NCBI GenBank assembly: GCA_000827495.1
Contig: KN817546.1
Coordinates: 159,098-223,097 of the forward strand
Direction: 5' to 3'
Length of the DNA stretch: 64,000 nucleotides
Origin: Hypholoma sublateritium FD-334 SS-4
Taxonomy: Eukaryota > Basidiomycota > Agaricomycetes > Agaricales > Strophariaceae
The notes beneath the pieces are model-generated. The model searched no databases. It had not been told where the DNA came from and saw nothing but the letters and a program-made list of their open reading frames with translations. Of the stretch, positions 1-12,502 are shown one piece after another (position 1 is the stretch's first letter; every line of letters starts with the position of its first letter). The position numbers were made by a program, and so were the translations under genes.

Positions 1-190
1 CCAACTTCAACATCAGCACCATAGCCTCTCATAGCCTCCATCACTGCGGATGACCGCGCTCGGAAATGGGTTGGAACTGTAGCGACAAACTTTGATCCAT
101 TCCTGCTAAGAAGCTCCGTCTCGGCCTTCACGTAGACTGTCCTTTTGATGGTTTTCTTCAGTTCATTCTGCTTGAGAATCTGCAGAATAC
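1..190 (-). CDS. Partial exon of an unidentified protein, running off the left edge
   Basis: On the minus strand one frame stays open from about base 190 to the window edge, giving about 60 residues that include KRTVYVKAETELLSRNG and FVATVPTHFRARS. A pyrimidine-rich stretch ending in CAG sits just upstream of it, as expected for a splice acceptor, so this looks like an internal exon rather than a start. I do not recognise the family. The piece is basic, has no membrane segment, and nothing in it suggests catalysis. The gene is transcribed away from the neighbouring CorA-like gene. Being an open frame of only about 60 codons, it could be chance, but the acceptor and balanced composition favour a real exon. 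Confidence 0.35.
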
Positions 191-440
191 CTGCACAAAG
201 ACATGAATACCTGCCGACCGGTTATCTACTCAAATGATCAAGCTCTAAAGGCTGGTGCTGCGCCGGTGCTAGGAAATAATGTATGCACAATGTATGCATC
301 GCTAGCTAATATTAGTCACACTGGCGCAAACCAACCACGAACTATCTTGGGCTCCAGCGCTCCTCGCCGCTCCTCACTGGCAGTGCGAATAATGAAAGCT
401 TTACGACCAACCCTGACTGGGACTCCGAATTCTTCGCCTC

Positions 441-447
441 ATATAAG
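441..447 (+). promoter_or_regulatory. TATA box of the CorA-like gene
   Basis: The heptamer ATATAAG lies 52 nt before the ATG at 499. This is a usual distance for a fungal TATA element with a short 5' leader, and the ATG is in a good context (ACACC before ATGG). Confidence 0.5.
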
Positions 448-498
448 TAGCCCACGAAGGGACGAATCGCCACCTAACCCCCAATCGCACCACACACC

Positions 499-2673
499 AT
501 GGCTTTCTCAGTGTACCTACCCGACCTCCCCATGACCCAGCGGAACATGCCCCCCCGCATTCCGCTGACGTCGTACCGCCATGCGGGCCCCTCTGGCCCA
601 TGGCCCTGGGCCGACATGGTGGAGGACGACGGGACTCTATTTCAGCCTGTGCCAGAAATGCATATGCCCGGCGCGCGCACGTCCGAGCCGCCGGAGTCGC
701 AGCGCGCCGCCTGGCGGGAATACCCTACGCACCTGTTTCCTAACTGGGAGGGCAGCCGGCTGGTGCGCAGCGGGATCGCGAACCTCATCAGCAAGAGGCC
801 GGAGGGGACGGGCCCGGACTGCGTCGTTTATTATGTAGATGTGGAGAAGAGCGGCGAGTTCTCCAAGGCGGTGGGCCAGTACCGTGTTGCGCACGATAGA
901 CCCGATGAGTTCTTGGGGGACCTGGAGGTGAGGACGTGTGACACCCGAGGCATCCGATGATTGACGTGTTGAGCAGCGAGCGCAGGCGAACGAGGGTCGG
1001 GTGAAAATCCTGTTCGTGGAGAACTTATCAGGTCCTGTTTTGCAAATGTTGGGGGCGACGTTAGTCTAATGTTTGCCCGCTGCCCGTTATTGCGCTCAAC
1101 TTTGAAATCACATACGCAGGTATAAAATCGAGCCCTTCTTCTTCTCTTCGTCGTTGAACTGGATTCCTTCGCGATACCAGGAAGATCTGCGACAGAATGA
1201 GGGCGACCGTTCGTATCTATTACAAGATGTCGGGCAGCCCAGTGCGCTGACGTCATACACCCTCTAGATGTTACAATAACTCTCACCTTCCTGAGAGCAA
1301 TGCCGAACCCTATGACAGTACCGAATACACCAACTTCTGGCGGCCAGTTCCTTGCCCAGATGATGGCTCGAGCCGGTACTGCAACAATTGACACGCAAGG
1401 GCCTCTAGTTTTAAGGTCAAGTGAGTAGTCACCGTCTGGCAGGCTAAATCTTACTTGCTCATCGCCGACGCAGACGACAGGGTCATTCTACTGGACCTGT
1501 TGGCCATCCACATGGTGCGCCGAAAAAACGGCAGCACCATCATTTCTTACCATCCTCCTCGAGAATGGAAAAGTACTAGTGCATTGTACCTCCGCACCCG
1601 GGTCGGGCACGCAGGCACCAGTGTGTACTGGCAGTCGTTATTTCGGCGGTCGGAAGATCCCACCCTGGTGCTCTTGTGCATGCTATGGTATGCGCTGTAT
1701 GCGTGGGATGAGGCCCTCGAGAATCTCTATACGCATATCTGTTGGCTGGTCAGTCGCTGTCTCTTTGGATGTGATCAGTAAAGCTTGGACTGACCGGGAG
1801 AGGCACAGGAATCCCGCGTTCTGGTCACGAACGACATCCACCTCACCCGCGAGCTGTACATCATCCGCGCGTCCCTCCTGCACTACACGTCGCTGCTCCA
1901 GAGCTTCCGCAAGACCGTCCTGTTCGTCCAGACCACGCCTAATCCCGCGATGCAGGACGACCCCGCGCTGGACGAGGCGACGCGGCTTATGGAGCGCGAG
2001 TGCGCCACGCTGCTGTCGGAAATCGAGCGCCTGGAGATGTTCCGCGCGATGCAGGACATGCGGCTCGAGAACGTGATGAACCTCGTAGGTGCACGTTCCT
2101 CGTCGGAGTGCTTGAAATATTAAATATGTTCATGATCGTCGGGTACCCCGATTAGGCATTTGCTACCGTGAATTTGGAGGACAACAGCCACACACGATCG
2201 CTCTCGGAGGCCGCCCTTCGGGACGGAGCAGGTACGCGGCGTCTTTCCGGCTGCGGAAGCGCAGGATGCGATAATTAGTATTAACGGGCGAGGCTTGGTT
2301 CTCGGCCAGTCATGAAGCAGATATCATACATGACGATGATCTTCTTCCCTGCGTCGTTTGTTTCGGTGAGTGCGCCCGCGACGTCGCTCTGGCCCAAGAT
2401 GTATTCAAAGTACCTCCGCAGTCTGTGTTCGGGATGAACCTCACGGTGCTGGAGTCCGACACATTTGGCACGGTGGCACAGTACTTGGCGGTGACCATCC
2501 CGTTGACGCTGTTCACGGTGTGGGTCATGGTCGCACTTCACAGGCACAGGTCTCATAACCAAGACTCGGAGAATGGCGGTCTCTGGCAGACACTCAAGTG
2601 GCCACTGCAGACCCTGCGGCAGTCTCTTCATGATTTTCGGAGAAGAAACAAAGATGTGAGCGCTGTAGTCTGA
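499..2673 (+). CDS. CorA-like Mg2+ transporter, 9 exons
   Basis: Model: join(499..927, 986..1059, 1120..1208, 1268..1420, 1474..1748, 1809..2084, 2156..2231, 2310..2365, 2422..2673), 559 codons plus stop, all introns GT-AG. The large soluble N-terminal domain includes IEPFFFSSSLNWIPSRYQ, a segment recurring in basidiomycete CorA-like proteins. It is followed by a long helical stretch with LTRELYIIRASLLHY and a C-terminal pair of membrane helices. The first helix, KQISYMTMIFFPASFV, leads into FGMNL, the Gly-Met-Asn signature at the pore mouth of CorA channels. The second is YLAVTIPLTLFTVWVMVAL. The family moves Mg2+ or other divalent ions as a pentamer; whether this one sits in the plasma or another membrane cannot be told. 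The first 140 residues are family-specific and less certain. The intron at 1209 uses the weaker donor GTTCGT, chosen because it restores HVTITLTFLRAMP. Confidence 0.9.
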
Positions 2674-3856
2674 ACGTTTCTAGGTGCACACCTTGCGATG
2701 TAGTCGGTAGAATCATATAGTAGTTGTTGGTAGGAATCACTAATCCATCTCCGCTTTCGCTTCTCTTGGGGCAGTGCGAGCTTGCTTCCATTGCGCTGAT
2801 TGCTGTATACGATAGCAAATACACGACTAACTTTTGACTCCCGAGGACGTGTCTACATCTGTCAGTGTCTACTTGGGCTCCTGAGAGTTGGGCAGGCCCT
2901 GTCTAGGATGAGCAGAAGATCAAACGTGCCATGTCACAACTTCATGAGGGGTCGGACATCGAGTTGGGATACATGCGTTTCAAATAGCGGTACTTCCGCA
3001 AAGAGTACAGCGCAAGGGTTTCTATGCACAATTAGACTTCATAGCCCGATCAACTGCGTGAATGGTTACCTTTCTTAATGTACTCTCCCAGTTTCAGGGC
3101 GTTCTCAATCTCGTCCTTATCGGTGAGGTTTCTGTTCTCTGCGGCACGTTCAGAGCAGGGCCACAGAGACAGACGCAATTGACCTCACTTTCGAAGAGTG
3201 TCCGCATTCTGCCGTGAAAGTCGTACCTGGCGGCGACTTCTGAGTTATGTAACGATGCGAAAGGGGTCAGCGGGGACACACGAGGGGTCCGGATAATCTC
3301 GCCCGAGTCTGTGCAAGTCCTTGTAGAGCGACAGAGCGCGTATGCGGGTTGATCTAGCCGACATCGCAGCACCGGAGAGGAGGAGCCAAGCAGTTCAAGG
3401 ACATTGCCATGTCCGTGGGAACATGATTGCTAATCAGATTTCAGGGGCGCGCCTGTTTTTTGCGACAAACGTTTTTAGGCACATCCACAAGGTCCTGCTT
3501 CGACACCATTCTGCTCTGGCAACCTCCTCGAAACGCCTGCACAATCCAGATCAGCCCAGGGCTAATATCCAGCGGAATACCGAGTAACCACGGCATTCGT
3601 GCTGTTTTTATCTCACGACCGCTCAGGGAAGCGCCAACTTCGCCTGGCCGTCTAACTTTATCAGCTCGACATGGCACACGACCAAGTGCCCGAGCTGGTT
3701 CAATCGAAATATCATATCTACCCGCGTACAAGTCACACGAGCGGGATGGAGCTATTAATAGCGCGTCGCCAAGAGTTGGGTACACCCACATGTGCTTTCT
3801 GTTCCTCTGATTGGCCAGTGGCACGAACGTTCTTCTAACCGCCCAAAATCCGTGCT
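2674..3856. other. Intergenic, no supported gene
   Basis: Only short, mutually contradictory reading frames occur, and none has recognisable motifs or consistent splicing. The stretch serves as 3' flank of the CorA-like gene and upstream region of the phosphate transporter. Confidence 0.5.
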
Positions 3857-3864
3857 TTTATAAG
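3857..3864 (+). promoter_or_regulatory. TATA box of the phosphate transporter
   Basis: TTTATAAG lies about 72 nt upstream of the ATG at 3936, and the intervening leader is C/T-rich, as in many highly expressed fungal genes. Confidence 0.5.
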
Positions 3865-3935
3865 AGGGCGATGTTGCTGTCGGTTGGACTTCAAGCGCAC
3901 TCTTCACCCTCCGTCGTTCATTCCATCCCGACAAA

Positions 3936-5988
3936 ATGGCCAGCTACCATGAGAAGGGCTCCGACAACGACTCGCAGGTCCCCGCGAACTCGGGCTATGT
4001 CCTAGACAGCCGTCGCCGCGCCGCTCTGGCAGAGGTCGACAACGCCAAGTTCTCGTACGTCCCCGCATTCCCCTAGTCCTCCGCCTTTCTCAACTTTGCC
4101 TTTAGTTGGTTCCATGCCAAAGTCTGTATCGTTGCCGGCGTTGGCTTCTTCACCGACGCGTGAGTTATTTTGGACATCACATAACATACCGTGATAGGCG
4201 CTCATCGACATTTTTAGCTACGATATTTTCGCCATCAACATTGCCTCGACTATGCTTGGTTATGTGTACGGCAAAAGTCAAAAGCTCAACAAGCAACAGG
4301 ATCTTGGTGTCAAAGTTGCTACCCCAGTTGGCACTCTGTGCGGTCAGCTGCTGTTCGGTTGGTTAGCGGATGTCCTTGGACGCAAAAAAATGTGTAAGTC
4401 AAACTGTCTTCTCAGGTTGTCGAATCTTAGCTGATTGGTTTCCAGACGGTGTTGAATTGATGATCATTATCGTCGCCACCTTCGCCCAAGCACTCTCTGG
4501 AAATGCCCCCGCCGTCCACATCATTGGTGTCCTGATCGTCTGGCGCTTCATCGTAAGTATTTCTATTCCTTCCCCTGCTCCTCCTCCTCAATATCCTTTC
4601 AGATGGGCATTGGTATCGGAGGAGACTACCCTTTGAGCGCGGTCATATCCTCTGAATTCGCCGCCACAAAGATCCGTGGACGCATGATGACTGCAGTCTT
4701 TGCTTCGCAAGGTTGGGGCAACTTCAGTGAGTATTTATATAAAAGATATGCCACCATACCCTTCCTTACAGCTACCTATCAGCCGCCTCCCTCGTCGCGT
4801 TCATCATCACGTCTGCTTACAAAAAGAGCATCCTCGCTGAATCATCAGTGACTGATCTGCGCAGCGTCGACTTCATGTGGCGCCTGCTCATCGGTCTCGG
4901 CGCTGTCCCCGGTGTTATCGCCCTCTACTTCCGTCTTACCATCCCCGAGACTCCTCGCTTCACTATGGATATCGAGCGCAATCTCGATCAAGCTACCGCC
5001 GATGTCCAGGCCGTCCTTGCCGGAAGGAAAGCCCAGGTTGACGAGGACGCCTTCATCCAGCGCATCGACGCACCCAAGGCCAGCTGGGCCGACTTCAGGG
5101 CTCACTTCGGACAACTGCACAACTTTAAGATCTTGTTCGGTACCGCGTATTCTTGGTTCGCGCTTGACGTTCGTTTATTTTGCCTTTAAATCCATCATGT
5201 ACTGATATTGGCTATCAGATTGCTTTCTACGGACTCGGTCTCAACTCTGCTATCATCCTGCAAGCTATTGGTTTCGGCAATGCGAAGTCGACCGGTGTCC
5301 GCGCTGTGTATGACAACCTGCACAATGTCTGCGTTGGAAACTTGATCCTGTCCGCCGCTGGTCTCATTCCCGGATACTGGGTCACCTTCCTCTTCATCGA
5401 CAAGTGGGGACGCAAGCCCATCCAACTCATGGGATTCATCATGCTCACCATCATCTTCGTCATCCTCGGTGAGTTGTTTGTGCTCCCCATCATCGCCCCG
5501 ATGCTCATAATTTTTAGGCTTCGGATACGACAAATTGACCTCGACCCCTGGCAACACCAAGGCCTTCGTCTTCCTCTACTGCCTCGCCAATTTCTTCCAG
5601 AACTTCGGCCCCAATACCACCACCTTCGTTATCCCTGGAGAAATTTTCCCTACCCGCTACCGCTCGACCGCGCACGGTATCTCCGCCGCCAGCGGCAAGC
5701 TCGGCGCCATCGTCGCCCAGGTCGGCTTCAGTCAGCTAAAGGACATCGGCGGCACGAACAAATTCGTGAAGCACATGTCAGTCCCAATTATGCCTCTCTT
5801 CGTGTTTCTCTGACGCTGATATTCCACCCAGCCTCGAAATCTTCGCCTTCTTCATGTTGACCGGTATCGGCTCAACGCTGCTGCTGCCCGAGACGATGGG
5901 CAAGTCACTCGAGGAGCTTTCGAACGAGGACCAGCAGGACTTTGTGAAAGGAACAACGACCAAGCCCATCGTTTCTATCGCTGCGTGA
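3936..5988 (+). CDS. Inorganic phosphate transporter, Pho84-type MFS, 9 exons
   Basis: Model: join(3936..4054, 4106..4159, 4218..4393, 4446..4552, 4603..4726, 4783..5168, 5219..5468, 5518..5776, 5832..5988), 543 aa. This is the expected size for the phosphate:H+ symporter family of the major facilitator superfamily. The order is N-terminal FFTDAYDIFAIN, the MFS loop [14 protein letters not shown], the family signature [19 protein letters not shown], central loop [12 protein letters not shown], then [12 protein letters not shown] and [20 protein letters not shown], and a final [13 protein letters not shown]. Twelve membrane helices fit the hydrophobic profile. It should import phosphate at the plasma membrane. 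Yeast Pho84 is induced by phosphate starvation; I saw no clear control site here. The acceptor of exon 6 is set at 4783 because the nearer AG would shift the frame. Family assignment is firm; the transported ion follows from the family. Confidence 0.95.
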
Positions 5989-6458
5989 GCGCGTCCGTTT
6001 ATACAACCCTCACCTATATATCGCACTTTCTTCGGTCTTTGTATGTACTTAAATAATACCCGGTAATTTGGAGGTCGAATCATATTTCTGTCCCAAATAA
6101 ATTATCGTCAAGTTCAAGCTTGGATCGGTTCATTTCGTGGTAGTGAGATAAGGAAGGCCTGGCCTGGTGCATAGAGTCAGGGCGTGCGGGTCTTTTTGCT
6201 TCGATGTTGGTTTGGGAGGCGTAAGTGCGGGTTACACCCCCGCAGACGTCGCGTCTCCAGCATACACGGGCATACATACGGGGTAAATTAACCAGACAGG
6301 CTCAATCGCAGAGGCAGATAGGAGCGGCGACCTGCACCATCATGATACGCCAATCATGCGCGCAGCGGAGCACATGTACACAATCCGTAATGAACTTACG
6401 TTTTTGACAGCGTAATACATATATACAATCCATGCACTGCGGGCGATAGCTATGCATA

Positions 6459-9374
6459 TCAGCCTATACTCATCTCGTCGCCCGCCGCGGGCCCGTCCGC
6501 GTCCGGCGGTGCCTCCGCCTCCGCCTCCGCCTCCGCCTCCGCGGCCGCGGGCGCCTTCTGCTTGCCCTTGTGCAGGCGGTACATCTTGTCCTTGAACCCC
6601 TGGAACGCATCGCGGAACTCGGCGTGCGTGTCCTTCGCGGGGAGCGCGGCGGACGCCTCGAGCGCGATGCTTAGCAGCTCAAGCGTGTGCGGGTTGATGG
6701 GGTCGACGCTCAGGGCCTGTCACGGGTGAGTGAGTGAGCGACAGCGCCCGCGTGTGATGTAGGGAGACGGAGGGCGCACCTCGTGGTATTTGACGATCGC
6801 GGCGTCGAGGTTATTCATGAGGTGGTGCACCATCCCGAGGAAGCCGAGCGCGACGGCGTGCCGCGGCTCGAGCTCGAGGACGCGCTGGTACGCGTCGCGC
6901 GCCTCGTCCAGCCGCCTGGTGGGGTTAGCTTTAGTGCGCGAAAGATAGATGGACAGTAACGCGCGCGTGTGGGGACGTACTTGAGCTTGCGGTGGCACGT
7001 CCCGAGGTTGAGGTACGTCGTGGCCCACGCCTTCTGCGACGTCTGCGTGACCTGCGCCAGGTCCAGGGCGCTCTGAAAGAGGCGCGCGGCGGAGTCGAAG
7101 CTTGGCGAGGCACGTTCGTTAATTGAATTCAATTACTCAGACGGATGGGACAGATAGCGTACTCGCCGCGGTTGTACTCCATGACGGCCTTCTCGTTGAG
7201 CAGCAGCGGGTCGCCGTCGCACATGGTGTACGCGGCCGCCAGGGCCTCGTCCGCCAGCTCGTAGTTCGACAGTGTGATCTGCTCCATGCCGACGAACGTC
7301 AGCGGGAGGTGCGACCTGTCGGAGTACAGGGTATTGAGCAATGTATAGAGGTGGTTGCGGGCCGCCGGGAACGCACCCCTTGAACATGCGCGCGCAGGTC
7401 GAGTACGCGGTCACGGCGTGGTCGTGCTCGCCCTCCAGCGCGAATGTATGCCCAAAGGCAGCCCAAGCGGGCGCGAAGCGCGGGTCCATCAGCGACGTTT
7501 TGCTGTCCGCACCGCGTCCCATCAGCGAACCACCCAGTGCTCCCAGCCACGCACGCACCTGAAGTACTGCCGCGCCTCCGACCACTTGCCCTTGCCGAGG
7601 TACCACACGCCGACGGCGTACCAGCTCATCGCGTTCTCCGGCTCGCGCTCGACCATCTCGTGCGCCATGATGAACAGCCGCGAGCGCAGGTGCTTGAGGT
7701 GGTACATGCACGCGATGTGCAGCGGCATGCTCTGGTCGTGGATCGCCACGAGGCTGAGGATCCTGTGCGGGAGGTCAGCACGAGCGCGCGCGGGGATGTG
7801 CGAGTACCACTGACCGGGTTGTGATCGTGAAGCAGTCGGCCCAGCGGAAGTTGGAGTAGAGCGCGTCTGCGAAGCTGTACAGCACGTCGGGGTTGTCGCC
7901 CAGGCCGTATTCGTCCACTAGTCGCTGCCGCGTCAGCGCGTGCTCTGTGGCGTGTTTGTATTTCCGTAGCCGGGAGGTGTATATTAGCTGCACGAATTGT
8001 GAGTCCTGGGGCGCCTGGGACGCATACGCCAGGCCTTGCACGAAGTTCCATTCTGGGGATGCCACTTTAGCATTGGTTTTGGCTGCGCATGGAAGATCAC
8101 GGAGATACCTTCGTCTGCAGTCATCATTTCGCCGGATATCAGCTGGTCGAATGCGTCGTAGCATTTGACATCGAGGGCGAGCGCTTCCATGAAGCACTGC
8201 TTCGCCGAATCGGCGCGGTTCAGCTTGAGCATGAGGACGCCGCGTAGGTGGCACATCGACGCTTCGACCTGTTGGCGCGCAGATTGTAGTCATCCGAGAC
8301 GAGCGATTGATAGAGCCTATTACCTTGATGCCCCCGTCGACGTTCGGCACTGCTGTGCCGCTTCTAACTATGCAAGTCAAGAATCAGTACGCGCTGCATC
8401 GCGGGAGGTGATACTACGCACTAGCTCCGTTAAAGGGGTTCGACTCCCCCAGCATCTCCGTCGCGCCCTGCCAGTTCCCTAGTCGGATCTGTCGTGCTAA
8501 CGGGTAAGCGACCTGCGCGGCGTGCGGGGAGGGGCACTCAGACCTGGCACAGCGCCGCGAGATAGCGGCACGCCACGCTCATGTCTACCAGGCGCGAGAC
8601 GCGGTCCTGCATCTCCTCGGGCAGCTCGATCATGCCGCCCGGGCCCATGGGCAGGCGCGGCATGGACAGCATGAGCTGCGACGCGTCGTGGTCGCGCGCC
8701 TTGCCCTTCGACGTCGAGGGGAAGCCGTTCGTCTGCGCGGGTGGCATCGGCGGCTTCTTCGAGGACGTCGCGAACGGGCGCGTGAGCAGGCGCTCGGCGC
8801 GCGAGTACTGGTGCGTCATGAAGTACGTCTGCGCGAGCCAGAAGGCGTCGTTTGCGTCGTCTGCGGGGAGGGGGCGTCAGCGGGGGCGGGTCGGGGGGCG
8901 GGGCGGCGACGTACTCGTCCAGCTGAGGATCTTGTCGCCCCAAAACGCGGCGGTGTCGTAGAGGTGCTGCATGAGCGCGTCGTGGCGCCAGAGGCGCATG
9001 CGGTCGACCATGCCCCACTCGTACTCGTCCTCCTCGTCGTCCGCGTCGTCGTCGAAGTCCTGGAAGACGTCGGTGGTGTCGTTCGCGAGCGGGTGGCGGC
9101 TCGTGCTCGTCTTCCCTTTCTTGTGCCGGCGCGGCGAGCGCTGCGGGGACGTCGTGGTGAGGAGCGAGCGGTTCGGGTCGAGCGTGGAATTGCTCGTGTA
9201 CGACATCGTGCTGGAGTTTGCGTCCATGTATGTGTCGATGAGGCCCTGGGGGCCGAAGGAGAACGTCGAGCCCAGCGATCCGCGTATCCGCGAGCCGGAA
9301 GGGGAGGGCATTCGCGGGATTTGGGGGATGTTGTTGAGCCCGAAGGGATTGGATGGCGGGGGAGTTGATTCCAT
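6459..9374 (-). CDS. Anaphase-promoting complex TPR subunit (Cut9/Cdc16/APC6), 12 exons
   Basis: Model: complement(join(6459..6716, 6780..6915, 6981..7100, 7163..7315, 7377..7502, 7559..7762, 7815..8052, 8109..8268, 8324..8367, 8422..8488, 8544..8860, 8915..9374)), 760 aa. The N-terminal 110 residues are low-complexity and acidic. The conserved body begins with [14 protein letters not shown] and [17 protein letters not shown], followed by [18 protein letters not shown] and tetratricopeptide repeats through [36 protein letters not shown] and [15 protein letters not shown]. This is the APC/C scaffold subunit that helps ubiquitinate cyclins and securin in mitosis. The tail carries a GAGGCG repeat encoding alternating Glu-Ala. 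An in-frame ATG six codons upstream (9392) could be used instead. Subunit identity is firm from the N-terminal block. Confidence 0.93.
6505..6545 (-). repeat. Hexanucleotide microsatellite coding for Glu-Ala repeats
   Basis: GCCTCC is repeated about six times on the plus strand. It is read as GAGGCG (Glu-Ala) in the C-terminal tail of the APC subunit. Because the unit is six bases long, copy-number change would lengthen the tail without shifting the frame. Confidence 0.85.
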
Positions 9375-9566
9375 GGCTAAACGCTGGTGCAAGGAAGTAG
9401 TTTACAGAGGAAGGGGCAGCGTGCTCGCTGTAGCGCCGGTCGAAGGAATGCCAGTGTGGCGTCAGCGACCAAGCCTATTTGGTGCGTGTGCCGTGGCTCA
9501 ACAAAAACGGCAAGACGGTCCGACGTCGGTCTCCGCAACTCACGATTGTGGCACACAAACGAAGGC

Positions 9567-10681
9567 TCATGTATATCGAAAATGACTACCGACACTACTA
9601 TCCGAGAACGCAGCCTTCTTCATCGTGTCTCGCCTATACCTCCAGACGCCGAGATACTCCGTAGGTAGACTGCTCGGATACCCATACGCATACCCGCGGC
9701 ATTTCCCCTTCATATCGGGGCTCGGCCTCCAGAATTGCGGCGGCGGGCGCAGTTTTTGCACCATCCCTTCCACTCCTCTCCGCCTTCGACTCCGCCGCTT
9801 GGGGTCCTTCGGGGATTGGGCGGGGTGGGCGTCGACGGTGAGGCAGCCGGGAATCTTCGAGGTGGATGGTTGGGCGGGAAGCGTCGACGCGTCGGGGACG
9901 TAGGGGTAATGCAGTGCGTGTGAAGAGGGGACGGGAGGGCGCGTTTTGCGGGGAGGCTGCAGCGTGCGCATAATCAGCATGCTGGGCTCTCCGTCTCCGA
10001 GCGAGGCGGTCAATGTGGTGATGGGCTTGTTTCGCGTGTGGAGTGCGGCCTTGGGGAGTCTCAATGAGGCTGATGAAAAGTTATTGGGAGATGAGCTCAC
10101 TCTCAGCGTCGCCGACTCGCTCAGCACCTGCGCGCCGTCGATAGATGCAGCCTGAGCGAATTGTTTGCGCTGGAGCGCGCGTTCCTCCGTGTCCTCTGCA
10201 TCAGGCTCTCGGGTCCTAGCAATACATCATAAAATCAGCAGAAATAAAGCGTCCCGAATAGCAACGACTTACTTAGACGGCGGCGGCGGAGGCGGCAGGA
10301 GAGACAGCGCAATCGGGGGTGCAGACGAGATCAGGCGGAACACTGCGCTCAATGAATAGACGTCCAGCCAGCCGTAAAACGTGAAAACGGACGGAATAGC
10401 TCTTCCGGTTGTTCCTCAGGATGCTCGGGGCCCAGATCCATTGGTGCAGATTCAGTCGAAGGCCCCGGCGAAACCCTCGCAGTATGCTGGACATCAGCCG
10501 CCACAGCAGGCAGCGACGCCTCGATCAGCCTATTGAGCGCCTCGATTTCAGCGCTGTCGCCCCGCACACCGGAAGGCCCATCGCTCCGCGCGTCCTCCGC
10601 GTATATCTCCGCGCGCGTCGCGCGCTCAAACGCCTGCGGGAGGAGGTGCGGGTTCGCGAAGCGCGCTAGTGGTTGTGGCAT
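9567..10681 (-). CDS. Unknown protein, 3 exons
   Basis: Proposed model: complement(join(9567..10215, 10273..10342, 10393..10681)), 335 aa, no recognised domain. The first exon has an Ala/Glu-rich helical stretch (ERATRAEIYAEDARS). The middle exon contains LFRLISSAPPIALSLLPPP. The C-terminal half is Ser/Pro/Arg-rich with KDPKRRSRRRRGVEGM, which could be a nuclear targeting signal, and ends WRPSPDMKGKCRGYAYG. The ATG at 10681 lies about 150 bp from the divergent Nop15-like start. The first intron uses donor GTCCGT and is only 50 nt; it was chosen because it alone keeps the frame open. The C-terminal exon (9567..10127 in particular) is the best supported part. Nuclear location is inference only. 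Confidence 0.5.
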
Positions 10682-10828
10682 CGCAGAGGCAAGGGGCGTT
10701 GTTGTGCCTTGTGTACCGGCGTCCTCCCCTTTTTCAGAAATTTCACCTGCGGGTTTGCCGAGCGCAGACCGACGACCGATCTCGCACCCCCCTCAACCCC
10801 CCTCCTCCACCCTAATCTACTATCTGCA

Positions 10829-12391
10829 ATGCCGAGCGCAGCCCCCCCAAAAAGGACGAAGAAGACCGCGGTGAAGCCCGCAGCAGCAGCGGCGGCGGCG
10901 TCTGCGCCCCCCGCCGCGGAGTCGTCGAAGGCGGCGAAGACGCTCAAGCGCAAGAAGGGCGTAGATACAGAGGCGGAGGCAGAGGCGGGTGCAGCGCCCG
11001 CCGCGGAGGCGCCGCTGCCCGCGCCCGCGTCGAAGAAGGCGAAGAAGGACGCACCTGCACCTGCGCCCGCGCCTGAGGCCAAGCCCACGAAGCCCACAGC
11101 GAAGGCGGTAAAGGAGAAGGCGGCGGCGGCGGTCGCGGAGCCCGTGCCGGCTGTGGAGGAGAAAAAGACGAAGGCGGACAAAAAAGCGAAGGGCAAGGCC
11201 GCTGCTGCGCCCGCCCCGGCGCCCGAGGCTGTGGTTGCGTCGCCTGAAAAGCCCAAAGAAGTGAAGGCAAAGACGAAGGCGGCGAAGGAGACGGAAGCGC
11301 CTGCGGCAGCGCCTGTGTCGATCCTCAAGAAGACGAAGGAGACGGTGAAGAAAGCCGCCGAGCCCGTCCCCACCTCGATCTCGCGCCCGCGCAACGCGTC
11401 GACCAAGTCAAAAAAAGCGAAGGCGCCCGAGCCCGCACCCGCGCCAGAGGCGAGCGAGGACGAGGAGATGGACGCACCGGAGGCGGAGGAGGCGAAGACG
11501 GCCGCGGACGAGGAATCTGATGAGGACGAGGGCCACTTGCATGGATTCTCGACGGACGACGACGATTCGTCCGACGACGACGCGATGGACGAGGAGCCCT
11601 CGGCGTTCGATGTGGGCAAGCTGCCTACTATTGCCAAAGACGACGCGACGGTCGCGCGGAAGCTGGAGAAGGCAAAGCAGAAGAATGTGCGTTTGGATTT
11701 ATATATTTTTGCCGTGCGGCGGGCTGATTTTCGTATTTTTTTGTATCTAGTCGGAGGATCGGGGCGTCCTTTTCCTCGGCCGCCTTCCGCATGGATTCTA
11801 CGAAGAGCAGCTAAAGGCGTACTTCTCGCAATTCGGCAACGTCACTCGTCTACGAGTGTCGCGCAACAAAAAGGTTCGCTCAGTCTATTATTCTGGGCCT
11901 TTTTCCCTCTGACATCGCTTCACTCAGACTGGAAAGTCAAAACACTACGGGTTCATCGAATTCGACTCCTCGGCCGTCGCACAGATCGTGGCAGAGACGA
12001 TGGACAACTACCTGCTGATGGGGCACATCATGCGCTGCAAGCTCATTCCCAAGGACGAGGTCCACCCGGAGCTGTGGGTCGGCGCCAACCGCAAGTGGCG
12101 AAGCGTCCCCGCAGACCGCCTTGCCCGGGCGGAGCACGATAAGGTGAATATGCCTGCTATGCTCGCTGTGCATATTACTGATTGCCGTCCTCCTGCAGCC
12201 CCGCACCGAGTCGGAGCAAGCGAAGGCAACGAGGCGGCTATTGAAGCGCCAGCGCGAGCGCAAGCTCAAGCTGGAGAAAAGCGGCATCGACTACGACTTT
12301 GACGGCGCTGCATATGTGCGTTGCCCGTCATTGCGATCTTTCCTCTTGCTGATGCCCTTTTCAGAAAAAGCCCGCGGCTGTTGCAGTCTGA
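10829..12391 (+). CDS. Nucleolar RRM protein, Nop15/NIFK type, 5 exons
   Basis: Model: join(10829..11686, 11751..11873, 11928..12143, 12199..12315, 12365..12391), 446 aa. The first 285 residues are a Lys/Ala/Pro-rich low-complexity tail with acidic runs, typical of nucleolar proteins. The RNA-recognition motif follows: [17 protein letters not shown] carries RNP2, then [18 protein letters not shown] and [11 protein letters not shown], which carries RNP1. After it come [17 protein letters not shown] and [11 protein letters not shown], blocks diagnostic of yeast Nop15 and human NIFK. Yeast Nop15 is needed for 60S ribosomal subunit maturation (27S pre-rRNA processing). The N-terminal extension is much longer than in yeast Nop15 (220 aa) and is built of A/K/P repeats. 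It ends about 110 bp from the convergent racemase gene. Confidence 0.92.
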
Positions 12392-12502
12392 GTAGTTGAC
12401 TGTAGTTGACCGTAGCTCCCGATATATCCCTGACAATGTCAAACACCCGTGCTTTCTCGTTGAGTGTGGCTATCCCAACCCCTGTGTTCGTTGTAAGCAT
12501 TT

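Noticed and set aside
8440..8456. tRNA B-box-like GGTTCGACTCC
   Set aside because: It lies inside a conserved exon of the Cut9/Cdc16 gene and has no partner arms.
10666..11637. 323-codon Ser/Ala/Phe-rich minus-strand frame
   Set aside because: Complement of the Ala/Lys low-complexity extension of the Nop15-like gene; no independent signal.
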